Positions 54,210-64,000 of a stretch of DNA of 64,000 bases are shown here, in pieces; positions within the stretch are counted from its first letter, which is position 1; every line of letters starts with the position of its first letter. The notes beneath the pieces are model-generated. The model was not told the DNA's origin. It saw only the letters and a list, made by a program, of their open reading frames with translations, and searched no databases. The stretch is from Brucella grignonensis (GTDB lineage: Bacteria; Pseudomonadota; Alphaproteobacteria; Rhizobiales; Rhizobiaceae), in NCBI RefSeq assembly GCF_002252505.1, contig NZ_NNRL01000163.1, positions 253,981 to 317,980 on the forward strand, written 5' to 3'. Position numbers and translations under genes: made by a program.

Positions 54210-55301
54210 ATGGAAGTTCGTGTCGCCGGTGTGCGTAAAGAGTTTGCTCGCTTTCCGGCATTGCATAATGTGTCGCTGGACATCCGCTCGAGCGAGTTGA
54301 TTGCTTTGCTTGGGCCATCGGGTTCAGGCAAGACAACCTTGCTGCGTCTGATTGCCGGGTTGGAAAAACCAACCGAAGGCGCTGTTTATTTTGGTGAAGA
54401 GGATGCTTCGCACAAGAGTGTGCAGGAGCGTAATGTCGGCTTCGTATTCCAGCACTATGCGCTGTTTCGCCATATGACGGTTGCTGAGAATATCGGTTTT
54501 GGTCTGAAGGTTCGCCCGAGCAGTACACGTCCTGCTACAGTCGAGATCAGGCGCCGCGCGCTTGAATTGCTCGATCTTGTGCAGCTGAAAGGGCTTGAAA
54601 ACCGCTATCCGTCGCAGCTTTCTGGTGGTCAGCGTCAACGCGTGGCGCTTGCGCGCGCCATGGCTATCGAGCCGAAAGTCCTGCTTCTCGACGAACCGTT
54701 CGGAGCACTTGATGCTCAGGTTCGCAAGGAGCTGCGCCGTTGGCTTCGCGAGATTCACGACAAGACCGGACACACGACCGTATTCGTTACCCACGATCAG
54801 GATGAAGCGCTGGAACTCGCAGATCGAGTGGTGGTGATGAGCCAGGGCCGTATCGAGCAGATCGGTACGCCTGATGAGGTCTATGATACGCCCAATTCGC
54901 CTTTCGTTTATGGCTTCATTGGTGAATCCAGCACTCTTCCTGTGCGCATAGAAAAGGGTGAGCTTTGGCTGGCCGATCGCAATATTGGTCTGACAGTCGA
55001 TAGCGTCGCCGATGGTGACGCACGATTGTTTTTCCGCCCCCACGATGTCGAATTGCTTGACGGTTGCGGTGGCTGCATTGCCGGTACAGTCATTGCAAGC
55101 CGCAGGTCTGGCGGTAAACGCCGTGTGGAACTTGAAATCGGCGGTGCGCGTGAGCGTGTCGAAATCGAGATACCGGCGGAGCATCCGGCTTCGGAAAAAA
55201 GCCGCATCGCTTTCCGTCCTCGCTATTGGCAGGTTTTCGGAAATGATGATGCGCCAGATGCAGTAGAAAAACCTTCGGTTCTGGCTGAAACGCATTCGTG
55301 A
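54210..55301 (+). CDS. cysA: Sulfate/thiosulfate import ATP-binding protein CysA
   Basis: 363 residues. Walker [14 protein letters not shown], signature [15 protein letters not shown], Walker [13 protein letters not shown]-loop [16 protein letters not shown], then the regulatory TOBE region (about 240-345). It powers sulfate uptake. A strong terminator follows 31 bases after the stop, closing the operon. Confidence 0.95.
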   Translation: MEVRVAGVRKEFARFPALHNVSLDIRSSELIALLGPSGSGKTTLLRLIAGLEKPTEGAVYFGEEDASHKSVQERNVGFVFQHYALFRHMTVAENIGFGLKVRPSSTRPATVEIRRRALELLDLVQLKGLENRYPSQLSGGQRQRVALARAMAIEPKVLLLDEPFGALDAQVRKELRRWLREIHDKTGHTTVFVTHDQDEALELADRVVVMSQGRIEQIGTPDEVYDTPNSPFVYGFIGESSTLPVRIEKGELWLADRNIGLTVDSVADGDARLFFRPHDVELLDGCGGCIAGTVIASRRSGGKRRVELEIGGARERVEIEIPAEHPASEKSRIAFRPRYWQVFGNDDAPDAVEKPSVLAETHS

Positions 55302-55332
55302 TTTAGGCTGACCTCACAGGCAGTTATCAAGC

Positions 55333-55376
55333 TGACATCCGCGTTGTTTGACAAATGCGGATGTCTTTTTGTCTTT
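55333..55376 (+). terminator. Terminator of the sulfate operon
   Basis: GACATCCGC... GCGGATGTC (55333-55341 and 55357-55365), perfect 9-bp arms and TTTTTGTCTTTT. The loop is 15 bases. Confidence 0.85.
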
Positions 55377-55689
55377 TGGGGGCAAAGCACGCGACCGAGG
55401 CATTTTCGCAATCTATTACGCAGAGTAGTATTATTCTTATTTTCAGTATGTTAGGGTTGCAAAAGGCGCATATTTTATAACGCAACATTAATGTTCGGAA
55501 AGAATTGTGCGTTGCGATTCAAACGGTTTGAATATCAGCACAACCCGTCGTCGCATTTTGGCCAAATGATATCGACATTCAGGGAACCGAATACGGATAC
55601 TGTCGTTCCCCTGATATGAAAATTCTCAGTGCATTCAGTATCCACCCGCCGCATTTAACTTATTCCCTTCGGAAAGGCTGTTAAGGCAC
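55377..55689. other. Upstream region of the cyclic glucan synthase gene
   Basis: No gene. AT-rich around 55420-55500, where a promoter is likely. An inverted repeat, TCAGGGAAC... GTTCCCCTGA (55579-55614, one bulge), lies about 75 bases before the start codon and may be part of the mRNA leader or an operator. Confidence 0.45.
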
Positions 55690-58600
55690 ATGCCGGAATT
55701 GTCTTCTTCGCCGTCTAATTCGTCCATTGCCGATCGCAAGACTTCGGATCAGATTCCGCCCGAGCAACCCTCTCCGATACGTGCTCTTTACAAAAGCGAG
55801 GATGAGCTGCGCGAACTCGCGGCCTCCGTTGCACGTGGCGAAGAGCTGGACTTGCCCGGCTATCAGGCTTTTGAGTTCGATCAGCGCCTGTCTGAAAATG
55901 GCAAGCTGATCCTGCATGCGTACCGCTCGTCCGATGCGGCTTCTCGCGCTGGCGAGACGATTACGCCAGCCGCTCAGTGGCTGCTCGACAATCATTATCA
56001 GATCGACAAGACCGTCCAGCAGACACGCCGCGATCTGCCGCGAAAGTTCATCCGCCAGCTGCCGCCCTATGAGGCCCGCGTTGAAAAATATCAGGACATG
56101 CCGCGTATTTTCGCGCTTGCATGGCTTTATGTTGCTCACACCGACAGTAATTTCTCGCTCAAGTCGCTGACGGCGCTTGTTCAGGGCTTTCAGACTGTCG
56201 CGCCGCTGAAGATTGGTGAGCTCTGGGCGCTGCCATCGGCTGTGCGCTATTTCCTCATTGAGAATGCGCGTCGTCTGGCGCTGCGCGTTGATCGCGCGCG
56301 CAATATGCGCAATCTCGCCAATACTGCTGCTGATCGCATCGTCGTTGCCACAGATAAGGATGAGCTCGAAACGGTTCTGGCACAATATGCGCAAGCAGCA
56401 CGTGACAGCACATTTGCCACGCATCTGCTGTATCGTCTGCGCAGCGCTTCGACCGATACATCCGCTGCCGCAAGCTGGCTGGAGCGTATTCTCGAGCAGG
56501 AAGGCAGCAATCCCGAAGACGCCATCGTTGAAGAGCATGCCCGCCAGTCCACCGGTGGTGTGACGATGGGCAATGTCATCACCAGCCTCAAAAGAATTGA
56601 CGATATCGATTGGGAAACCTGGTTTGAAACCGTCAACGAGGTCGATGCAATTCTGCGCGACCACAGCGATTTTGAACTTCTGGATTTTCGCTCGCGCAAT
56701 GCCTATCGCGTGACGATTGAAAAGCTCGCTCGCTTTTCGAATATGAGCGAAATCGACATCACCTGGGCAGCACTCAAACTTGCAGAAGACAGCAAGTCCG
56801 CGGGACCAGCAGATGTCAACGGCGCGGAAGGTAAGGGCTCGATCGCCTATTATCTTTCGGGCGAGGGACGCTCTGAGCTTGAAAAGATGTGCGGCTACAA
56901 GGCGCCATTCGGCGTCAAAGCCCTGCGCTTCTATCGTAATCTTGGCCTGTTGGGTTTCTTCATCCCAACAGCCATTTTCACGATTCTGATTCTGCTGACG
57001 GTCAATTATTGCATGAGCAGGGCAGGTCTTTCGACCGACCTGCGTACTTTGTTTACGCTGCTCGCGATTTTCCCGGCAATGGACGCGTCTTATTCGCTGT
57101 TCAATGCGCTGGTGCCCTGGTTTGTGCAGCCGACGCGCTTGATCGGCTTTGAATATAAGGAAGGCCTGCCAGTTGAGGCGCGCACGCTTGTTGCCGTGCC
57201 GACGCTTATCAATTCGCGTGATTCCATAGATGAGCAGATCCGCAATCTTGAGGTCCATTATCTCACCAATCCGCGCGGCGAGATTTATTTCGCGCTGGTC
57301 AGCGACTGGGTGGATGCCAAGCAGGAAATCACGCCTGCGGATATGGAAATCTACGAATATGCGCGCGATGAAATTGCCAAGCTCAATGAGCATTATACTG
57401 GCGGCGAACAGCCGCGCTTCTTCCTGCTTCACCGTCGCCGCCTATTCAATGAAAAGCAGAGCTGCTGGATGGGCTGGGAGCGCAAGCGTGGCAAGCTGCA
57501 TGAGCTGAATCTGCTGCTGCGCGGTGATCAGGATACGAGCTATTTCCCGCCGGACGAGCGTCTGCCGAAAGACGTTAAATTCGTCATGACGCTGGACGCC
57601 GATACGCGACTTACGCCAGAATCGGTCACCAACCTTGTTGGCAAGCTCAGCCATCCGCTGAACCGTCCGGTTTTCGACGAGAAAACCGGTAAGGTTGTTC
57701 GCGGTTATGGCATTTTGCAGCCTCGTGTGACGCCTTCGTTGACGACAGGCGACGAAGCTTCATTCCTGCAGCGCGTGTTCTCGGTCAATCGCGGCATTGA
57801 TCCTTATGTCTTTGCTGTTTCTGATTCCTATCAGGATCTTTTGGGTGAAGGCACCTTCACCGGTAAGGGTCTTTACGATATCGACGCCTTTGAAATTGCG
57901 TTGAAAAATCGCGTTCCAGAGAACACACTTCTCAGCCACGATCTGCTCGAAGGCGGCTATGCCCGCGCAGCGCTGGTCAGTGATGTCGAAGTCGTTGAAG
58001 ATTATCCGACCGGCTACAATGTCGACGTGTCGCGTCATCACCGTTGGGCACGTGGCGACTGGCAGCTTCTGCCATGGCTGTTCTCGACAGGTCGTGGTGT
58101 CAGCGCGATCACGCGTTGGAAAATGGTCGATAATCTGCGTCGTTCGCTCAATCCGATCCTGTGGCTGCTTGCAGCCATTATCGGCTGGAGTGTACTGCCA
58201 ATTGGACCGGCTGCTGTCTGGCAGGGCTTCCTGATCATCAGCATGTTTGTGGCGCCGACCTTCGGCATCGTCACCAACCTCATTCCGTCAAATATGGACT
58301 ATTCGCTGAAAGGCCATGCGCAGTCGGTTCTGACCGATATTGCACTGGGTACGGCGGATGTGGCGCTGCGCACCACCTTCATTGCGCATTCCGCGTTCCT
58401 GATGGCTGATGCGATTGCGCGCACGATTTATCGCCTGTTCGTATCACGCCGTAACCTGCTCGAATGGCGTACGGCGGCACAGGCCAAGTCCGCGCCCGAC
58501 ACTCTGCTGTTTTACTTCCAGATGATGTGGCCAGCCATTGTTATTGCGGGTCTTGCGATCTTCATGCCTCTGGCAGCTGAGAGCCACGCAGCGATGATTG

Positions 58601-61600
58601 CTGCACCCTTTGCCGTGATCTGGTTTGCGTCACCGCTGATTGCCTGGCTCGTCAGCCGTTCTGCCAAGCCGCAGGATACGCTGGAAGTGCTGTCCTCTGA
58701 CAAGTCGGATTTGCGCCGTTATGCGCGCCGTACCTGGCGCTACTTCGCCGAATTCGCGAATGAGGAAAACAACCATCTTCCACCCGATAACTTCCAGGAA
58801 GATCCAGCTCCGATTGTTGCGCAGCGAACGTCACCAACCAATATCGGCGTTTATCTTCTCTCGGTGGTTGCCGCGCGTGATTTTGGCTGGATCGGTTTTG
58901 CTGAAACGCTGGACCGCGTCGAAGCCACCGTCAATACGCTTGAGAAGATGGAGAAATATCAGGGCCATCTCTACAACTGGTATGAGACCAATACGCTGAC
59001 GCCGATGCGTCCGCTTTACGTCTCTGCTGTGGACAGTGGCAATCTCGCGGGCCATCTTGTCACCCTTTCTTCCGCGCTGGAAGAATGGGCGGAAGCGCCA
59101 TCGGTCTATCTCCAGGCCGATCTCGACGGCATTCTCGACGTCAACGACGTGCTTGAGGAAACGATTGCGCGCATCCCGGATGATCGCCGTATCCTGCGTC
59201 CATTGCGCCGTCGTCTGGAAGAACGGATCGCCAATTTCCGTCGTGCAGTGCGCACCATCAAGGAAGAGCCGGAAACGGCATCGTTCCGCACCATCAATCT
59301 GTCGCTCTTTGCGACCGATATTGTGCGCCTGATGGAAGAACTCGACAGCGAGATCGAAACACCTGCAAGTGCTGAAGCGCGTGAGTGGGCTTATATTCTC
59401 GTTGAAACCTGCAAGGCCCACACCGACGATTCGACGGGCGAGCACAACACCGATGAGCTGCGTGAACGCCTGCGTGATCTTGCATCCCGTTCGCGCCAGC
59501 TGGCCTTTGACATGCAGTTCGGTTTCCTTGAACGGAAAGAACGTCGTCTTCTGTCGATCGGTTTCCGCGTGCAGGAAAACGAACTGGACGAAAGCTGCTA
59601 CGATCTTCTGGCATCGGAAGCTCGTCTTGCGAGCTTGTTTGCCATTGCCAAGGGCGACGTGCCGGTTGAGCATTGGTTCAAGCTTGGCCGTCTTCTGGTT
59701 CCAGTTGGCTGGAAGGGCGCTCTGCTCTCCTGGTCCGGCTCGATGTTCGAATATCTGATGCCGCCGCTGGTTATGTCGGAGCCGCTTGGTTCGCTGCTTG
59801 ACCAGACCAACAAGCTCGTTGTGCAGCGTCAGATCGACTACGCGACTTCGCGTGGTCTGCCTTGGGGTATTTCGGAAGCGGCATTCAATGCGCGTGACGC
59901 GCATATGAACTACCAATATTCGAACTTTGGTGTGCCGAATCTCGGCCTTCAGCGTGGCCTGTCGCGTAATGCGGTTATCGCGCCTTATGCGAGCTTGCTG
60001 GCTTCGCAGTATCAACCTGCCGCGGCTGTCGCCAACCTGAAGCGATTGGAAAAGCTTGGTGCGCTTGGCCGTTATGGTTTCCACGATTCCGTGGACTTCA
60101 CCCCATCGCGTGTTCGTGAAGGTGAAACCTGTGCAGTGGTGAAAAACTACTATGCCCACCACCATGGCATGTCGATCATTGCGGTTAACAACGTGATCTT
60201 CGAAGGCCGCATGCGTGAACGCTTCCATTCCGATCCGGTGATTGAAGCAGCCGAACTGCTGTTGCAGGAAAAGGCACCACGTGAAATTCCGATGATCTAT
60301 GCGAAGACGGAAAATCCGATGCGTGTGGATTCGGGCGGTTTCGATGATGCGCCAATGCGTATTATTGATGTGCCGTTCAAGGCCCCGCGTACAACGCATA
60401 TGATGTCGAATGGTCAATATGCGCTGATGGTGACGGCGAATGGCTCAGGCTATAGTCGCTGGCACAATTGGGACATCACCCGTTTCCATGCCGATGCGTC
60501 GGAGGATTTGCAGGGCACGTTCCTGTTCCTGCGCGATATGGAAAGCGGATACTGGTGGTCGGCGACCGGCGAGCCGGTACGCAACCCCGAGGAAGAAACC
60601 AAGACTGTCTTCACCGAAGACAAGGCGGAGTTCTACAAGACTGCCGGTGACATCAAGACGGTCATGGAAGTGATCGTTTCGTCAGAATCTGATGGTGAAG
60701 GCCGCAGGCTCGATATCATCAACACCAGTGCGCGGGATCGCGTGATTGAAGTCACGTCTTATTCCGAACTGGTGCTGACCGATAGCGACAGCGATGCAGC
60801 ACATCCGGCATTCGCCAAGATGTTTGTCGAAACCGAAATCGCTGACAATGGCTCGACCATCTATGCGAAACGCCGCAAGCGTGCGCCGTCCGATCCGGAT
60901 ATTCATGTAGCCCATTTCGTGACCGATTTGTCGGGCTCGATCCGAGAGACAGAAGTCGAAACCGACCGTCGCGCTTTCATCGGTCGCGGTCGTTCGCTGC
61001 GTGATGCCGCAGCCTTTGATGAAGGTGCGACATTCACCGGAAGCCAGGGCTGTGTGCTTGATCCGATTGCATCGGTACGCACCCGCGTTCGCGTTCCGGC
61101 GCATAAGAAGGTGAGCCTCGTCTTCTGGACCTTTGCAGGTGGAAGCCGCGATGCGGTTGAACATGCGGTCGCGATGCATCGTCATCCGGAGACCTTTGCG
61201 CGCGAATATTCGCTGTCATGGACGAGTTCGCAGGTGCAGCTCTACCATATCGGCATCAAGCCGGCGGAAGCTGCTGACTACCAGAAGGTGGCAGCCTATC
61301 TGCTCTATCCGGAACGCACCTTGCGTCAGCCGCCTGAAACGATTGCAAGCGGCCTTGGCAAGCAATCCAACCTCTGGCCGATGTCGATCTCCGGCGATTA
61401 TCCGATCTTTGCTCTTCGCATTGATAATGAAGCCGATCTTGATGTGCTGCGTGGCGTGCTGCGCGCGCAGGAATATTGGCGCAGCAAGGGCCTGACGGTT
61501 GACGTCGTTGCAGTCAACGAACGCGCATTCTCCTATGCGCAGGATACGCAACGCGCCATCGACTGGATCGTGGAAGGTTTCCGCGCTCGTGGCGGCGGTC

Positions 61601-64000
61601 AACCGCATATCTTTGCAGTTCGTCGCGATCAGATGAGCGAGGAAAGCTACAACACGCTTCTCGCGTCTGCTCGGATCGTCATGCATGCGCAGAACGGTTC
61701 GCTTGCCGAACAGCTGCGCCGCAGCGAAGAAATCACGGTTGATCTGGCCGCACGAAGTGATGCCAAAACACCGGTCACGGCCCAGCAAGGGCTGGGTGCA
61801 GCAGGGCTTGCACCTGTTGCGCTTGATCGCGGCACGGAAGAACGTCGTCTGGTTGCCAAGCCAAAGCCAGTGACACGTCCGGCTCCAGCGGGTGACGATC
61901 TCCAGTTCTGGAATGGTTATGGCGGTTTTGCCGAGGATGGCAGCTACGTCGTGCGGATCAACAACCGCACAACCACGCCGCATCCATGGATCAACGTGAT
62001 CGCTAATCCGGATTTCGGGTTCCATGTTTCGGCAGAAGGTTCAGCCTTTACCTGGGCAGGCAACAGCCGTGATTATCAGCTTACCCCGTGGGCAAATGAT
62101 CCGGTCACCAACCGTCCGGGCGAAGCGATCTACGTTCTTGATCGTGAAACGGGCCGCAGCTTTGCACCAACGGCGAATGTGCTGCGCGACGAAGCTGTCA
62201 CCTACGAAGCCCGCCACAGCCATGGCTACACCACGTTCTCGGCACAGCATGGCGAACTGGCACTGGAACTCACCCACATTGTGGATGCCGAAAAGCCGGT
62301 TCGGCTTTCGCGTCTGACGATTACCAATAAGGGCCGGTCCAAGCGCAAGCTGCGTGCCTATGGTTATGTGGAATGGGTTCTGGGCAATGCCCGCGCCAAG
62401 AATGTGCCTTTCATCGTGCCATCGCAGGATGAAGAACTCGGTGCGCTCTTTGCAGGCAATCCGTATCATCCGGACAAGTCCGGTCAGGTGGCGTTCTTTG
62501 CGGCAACCGAAAAGCCGCAATCGGTCACGGCTGATCGTGGCGAGTTCATCGGTTCGACAGGATCGGTCGACAGGCCAGAGGTTGTACTTGCCGGCAAAGC
62601 GCTTTCGGGCACGGTAGAAGCAGGACGCGATCCATGCGCAGCGCTTGCGCTCGATATTGAAGTGGGTCCGGGCGAAAGCCGTGAATTGGTCTTCCTGCTC
62701 GGCAATGCTGCCGATCAGCAGCAGGCAAAAGCGCTAGTCGCAGAAAGCCGCAAGGCTTCCTTCGATGACAAGCTGAATGCTGCGGCCAAGCATTGGGAAG
62801 GGCTGTTCAGCCGCGTACAGGTCAAAACGCCTGATCCGGCCTTCGATCTGCTGATCAATGGCTGGTTGCCATATCAGGCGATTGCCTGCCGTATATGGGC
62901 GCGTGCTGCCTTCTATCAGGCCAGTGGCGCGTTCGGTTTCCGTGACCAGCTGCAGGATACGCTGTCGCTTCTGCTGATTGATCCTTCATTGGCTCGTGCG
63001 CAGATCCTCAATGCGGCCTCGCGCCAGTTCCCGGAAGGCGATGTGCAGCATTGGTGGCTGCCAGCAACGGGTGCAGGCGTTCGCACGCTGATCTCTGACG
63101 ATGTGGTCTGGCTTGGCTACGGCACATCGCTCTATGTGGAAACGACGGGTGATCGCGCGATTCTCGACGAGAAGCTGCCATTCCTTGAAGGCCGCAAGCT
63201 CGAAGAGGGTGAACATGATGCGTTCTACGAGCCGCAAATCTCGAAGAACACTGAAAGCCTTTATGAGCATTGCGCATTGGCGCTCGATCTTGCGATCGAA
63301 CGTACCGGCAAGCACGGTCTGCCGCTGATCCTTGGCGGCGACTGGAATGACGGCATGAATCTTGTCGGCGTCAAGGGCGAAGGCGAAAGTGTGTGGCTTG
63401 GCTGGTTCCTTGCCTACACGCTACGCCAGTTCATCCCGATTGCTGAATCGCGCAAGGATACGAAGCGAGCAAACGCGTGGGAAAAGCATCTCGAAAGCCT
63501 GACCAAAGCACTGGATCGCGATGGCTGGGATGGCGAATGGTATCGCCGTGGCTTCTTCGACAACGGTGCACCGCTGGGTTCGAAGGAAAGCGACGAATGC
63601 CAGATCGATGCTATCGCGCAATCATGGAGCGTGTTGTCAGGTGTTGCCGATCCGAAGCGTGCCGAACAGGCAATGGCTTCGCTCAAGAAATATCTGCTCG
63701 ACGATCAGGGCGAATTGCTGCGTCTGTTCACACCGCCTTTTGACAAGACGGTGCAGGAGCCGGGTTACATCAAGGGCTATCCGCCCGGCGTTCGTGAGAA
63801 TGGCGGTCAGTACACGCATGGTGCAACATGGGCTATTCTGGCATTGGCTCGCATGGGCAAGGCCGCGGAAGCGTGGCGTCTGTTCTCGCTCATCAGCCCG
63901 GTCAACCATGGACGCAATCCAGATGTCTACCGCGTTGAGCCATATGTGATCGCAGCCGATATCTATTCGGTCGAGCCGCGTCGGGGACAGGGCGGCTGGA
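55690..64000 (+). CDS. cgs: Cyclic beta-1,2-glucan synthase (Cgs/NdvB), 3' end outside window
   Basis: 2770 codons are open in one frame from ATG 55690 to the window edge; family length is about 2830-2870. Order: cytosolic N-terminus (to about 415), membrane helices near 418-475, glycosyltransferase 84 domain with D636 and D638 in TLDADTRLT and the RHHRW box at 782-786 (the (Q/R)xxRW motif), further helices (about 820-1000), a long middle part, and the GH94 phosphorylase-like domain with GGDWNDGMN near 2550 that sets ring size. It polymerises UDP-glucose and cyclises the chain into periplasmic glucans of 17-25 glucose residues. The frame end (SVEPRRGQGGW) is still inside the GH94 domain. The gene is single. 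Long minus-strand frames opposite are shadows. Confidence 0.95.
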   Translation, partial: MPELSSSPSNSSIADRKTSDQIPPEQPSPIRALYKSEDELRELAASVARGEELDLPGYQAFEFDQRLSENGKLILHAYRSSDAASRAGETITPAAQWLLDNHYQIDKTVQQTRRDLPRKFIRQLPPYEARVEKYQDMPRIFALAWLYVAHTDSNFSLKSLTALVQGFQTVAPLKIGELWALPSAVRYFLIENARRLALRVDRARNMRNLANTAADRIVVATDKDELETVLAQYAQAARDSTFATHLLYRLRSASTDTSAAASWLERILEQEGSNPEDAIVEEHARQSTGGVTMGNVITSLKRIDDIDWETWFETVNEVDAILRDHSDFELLDFRSRNAYRVTIEKLARFSNMSEIDITWAALKLAEDSKSAGPADVNGAEGKGSIAYYLSGEGRSELEKMCGYKAPFGVKALRFYRNLGLLGFFIPTAIFTILILLTVNYCMSRAGLSTDLRTLFTLLAIFPAMDASYSLFNALVPWFVQPTRLIGFEYKEGLPVEARTLVAVPTLINSRDSIDEQIRNLEVHYLTNPRGEIYFALVSDWVDAKQEITPADMEIYEYARDEIAKLNEHYTGGEQPRFFLLHRRRLFNEKQSCWMGWERKRGKLHELNLLLRGDQDTSYFPPDERLPKDVKFVMTLDADTRLTPESVTNLVGKLSHPLNRPVFDEKTGKVVRGYGILQPRVTPSLTTGDEASFLQRVFSVNRGIDPYVFAVSDSYQDLLGEGTFTGKGLYDIDAFEIALKNRVPENTLLSHDLLEGGYARAALVSDVEVVEDYPTGYNVDVSRHHRWARGDWQLLPWLFSTGRGVSAITRWKMVDNLRRSLNPILWLLAAIIGWSVLPIGPAAVWQGFLIISMFVAPTFGIVTNLIPSNMDYSLKGHAQSVLTDIALGTADVALRTTFIAHSAFLMADAIARTIYRLFVSRRNLLEWRTAAQAKSAPDTLLFYFQMMWPAIVIAGLAIFMPLAAESHAAMIAAPFAVIWFASPLIAWLVSRSAKPQDTLEVLSSDKSDLRRYARRTWRYFAEFANEENNHLPPDNFQEDPAPIVAQRTSPTNIGVYLLSVVAARDFGWIGFAETLDRVEATVNTLEKMEKYQGHLYNWYETNTLTPMRPLYVSAVDSGNLAGHLVTLSSALEEWAEAPSVYLQADLDGILDVNDVLEETIARIPDDRRILRPLRRRLEERIANFRRAVRTIKEEPETASFRTINLSLFATDIVRLMEELDSEIETPASAEAREWAYILVETCKAHTDDSTGEHNTDELRERLRDLASRSRQLAFDMQFGFLERKERRLLSIGFRVQENELDESCYDLLASEARLASLFAIAKGDVPVEHWFKLGRLLVPVGWKGALLSWSGSMFEYLMPPLVMSEPLGSLLDQTNKLVVQRQIDYATSRGLPWGISEAAFNARDAHMNYQYSNFGVPNLGLQRGLSRNAVIAPYASLLASQYQPAAAVANLKRLEKLGALGRYGFHDSVDFTPSRVREGETCAVVKNYYAHHHGMSIIAVNNVIFEGRMRERFHSDPVIEAAELLLQEKAPREIPMIYAKTENPMRVDSGGFDDAPMRIIDVPFKAPRTTHMMSNGQYALMVTANGSGYSRWHNWDITRFHADASEDLQGTFLFLRDMESGYWWSATGEPVRNPEEETKTVFTEDKAEFYKTAGDIKTVMEVIVSSESDGEGRRLDIINTSARDRVIEVTSYSELVLTDSDSDAAHPAFAKMFVETEIADNGSTIYAKRRKRAPSDPDIHVAHFVTDLSGSIRETEVETDRRAFIGRGRSLRDAAAFDEGATFTGSQGCVLDPIASVRTRVRVPAHKKVSLVFWTFAGGSRDAVEHAVAMHRHPETFAREYSLSWTSSQVQLYHIGIKPAEAADYQKVAAYLLYPERTLRQPPETIASGLGKQSNLWPMSISGDYPIFALRIDNEADLDVLRGVLRAQEYWRSKGLTVDVVAVNERAFSYAQDTQRAIDWIVEGFRARGGGQPHIFAVRRDQMSEESYNTLLASARIVMHAQNGSLAEQLRRSEEITVDLAARSDAKTPVTAQQGLGAAGLAPVALDRGTEERRLVAKPKPVTRPAPAGDDLQFWNGYGGFAEDGSYVVRINNRTTTPHPWINVIANPDFGFHVSAEGSAFTWAGNSRDYQLTPWANDPVTNRPGEAIYVLDRETGRSFAPTANVLRDEAVTYEARHSHGYTTFSAQHGELALELTHIVDAEKPVRLSRLTITNKGRSKRKLRAYGYVEWVLGNARAKNVPFIVPSQDEELGALFAGNPYHPDKSGQVAFFAATEKPQSVTADRGEFIGSTGSVDRPEVVLAGKALSGTVEAGRDPCAALALDIEVGPGESRELVFLLGNAADQQQAKALVAESRKASFDDKLNAAAKHWEGLFSRVQVKTPDPAFDLLINGWLPYQAIACRIWARAAFYQASGAFGFRDQLQDTLSLLLIDPSLARAQILNAASRQFPEGDVQHWWLPATGAGVRTLISDDVVWLGYGTSLYVETTGDRAILDEKLPFLEGRKLEEGEHDAFYEPQISKNTESLYEHCALALDLAIERTGKHGLPLILGGDWNDGMNLVGVKGEGESVWLGWFLAYTLRQFIPIAESRKDTKRANAWEKHLESLTKALDRDGWDGEWYRRGFFDNGAPLGSKESDECQIDAIAQSWSVLSGVADPKRAEQAMASLKKYLLDDQGELLRLFTPPFDKTVQEPGYIKGYPPGVRENGGQYTHGATWAILALARMGKAAEAWRLFSLISPVNHGRNPDVYRVEPYVIAADIYSVEPRRGQGGW

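Noticed and set aside
55681-57432. 583-codon frame on the minus strand opposite cgs
   Set aside because: Opposite the conserved Cgs N-terminal part; composition is typical of an antisense shadow.
58831-60417. 528-codon frame on the minus strand opposite cgs
   Set aside because: Same reason; arginine/histidine/threonine-rich with no domain.

Overview
The window looks like the main chromosome of a Brucellaceae alphaproteobacterium (Brucella/Ochrobactrum group). Evidence: a cyclic beta-1,2-glucan synthase gene at the right edge, an IalB-family protein, DUF2794/DUF930/DUF1223 proteins, a phosphoglucomutase of 543 residues starting [17 protein letters not shown], the alphaproteobacterial LexA box GTTC-N7-GTTC before an imuA-imuB-dnaE2 operon, and many copies of a palindromic intergenic repeat. 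The species call is inferred from remembered protein sequences, not from a search. No rRNA, tRNA, CRISPR array, intact transposase or prophage was seen.

Layout. 1-5.6 kb: C-terminus of TamB, a Tat/lipoprotein-type L,D-transpeptidase, two small unknown genes, a copper-handling pair (YcnI/PCuAC fusion plus DUF2946-like protein) and a glyoxalase-fold protein. 5.6-12.5 kb: Mrp Fe-S carrier, pgm, a P-loop kinase, an FAH-family hydrolase, a small RHH-like protein, a lytic transglycosylase lipoprotein and a hemolysin III/PAQR protein. 12.5-18.2 kb: the SOS mutasome imuA-imuB-dnaE2 on the minus strand, with a visible promoter and LexA box. 18.2-20.3 kb: a MarR regulator operon with an 18-bp palindromic operator, divergent from a ParD-like/methionine aminopeptidase pair with its own inverted-repeat operator. 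20.3-30 kb: argG, a SAM methyltransferase that is probably leaderless, a LysE exporter, rlmN, ialB, a YkvA protein, a possible cysteine-peptidase-like orphan, phhB, LMW phosphatase, thpR and an SGNH esterase. 29.7-37.3 kb: YbbA/YbbP-like ABC system, BI-1 protein, GNAT acetyltransferase, a 266-bp MITE-like element inserted next to a palindromic repeat, DUF2794 and DUF1223 proteins. 37.3-46 kb: acnA, cytochrome c maturation genes ccmABCDG (including a short ccmD), ilvD. 46-50 kb: a J-domain-like protein coupled to a receiver-domain protein, a stand-alone Lrp RAM domain, a membrane diguanylate cyclase, DUF930 and MliC-like periplasmic proteins. 50-55.3 kb: a YdcF protein and the sulfate importer sbp-cysT-cysW-cysA. 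55.7-64 kb: the 5' 8.3 kb of the cyclic glucan synthase gene, running off the window.

Envelope genes dominate: outer-membrane protein assembly (TamB), peptidoglycan (L,D-transpeptidase, SLT), periplasmic glucan (Cgs), lysozyme-inhibitor-like protein, Cu handling and cytochrome c biogenesis. The rest is mainly conserved core metabolism. The least explained parts are 26.6-27.3 kb, 35.5-35.9 kb, 40.3-40.4 kb, 43.4-44.0 kb and 50.0-50.3 kb. I found nothing that clearly amounts to a wholly new system. The closest candidates are the ParD-like/Map pair and the orphan C/H-motif protein.
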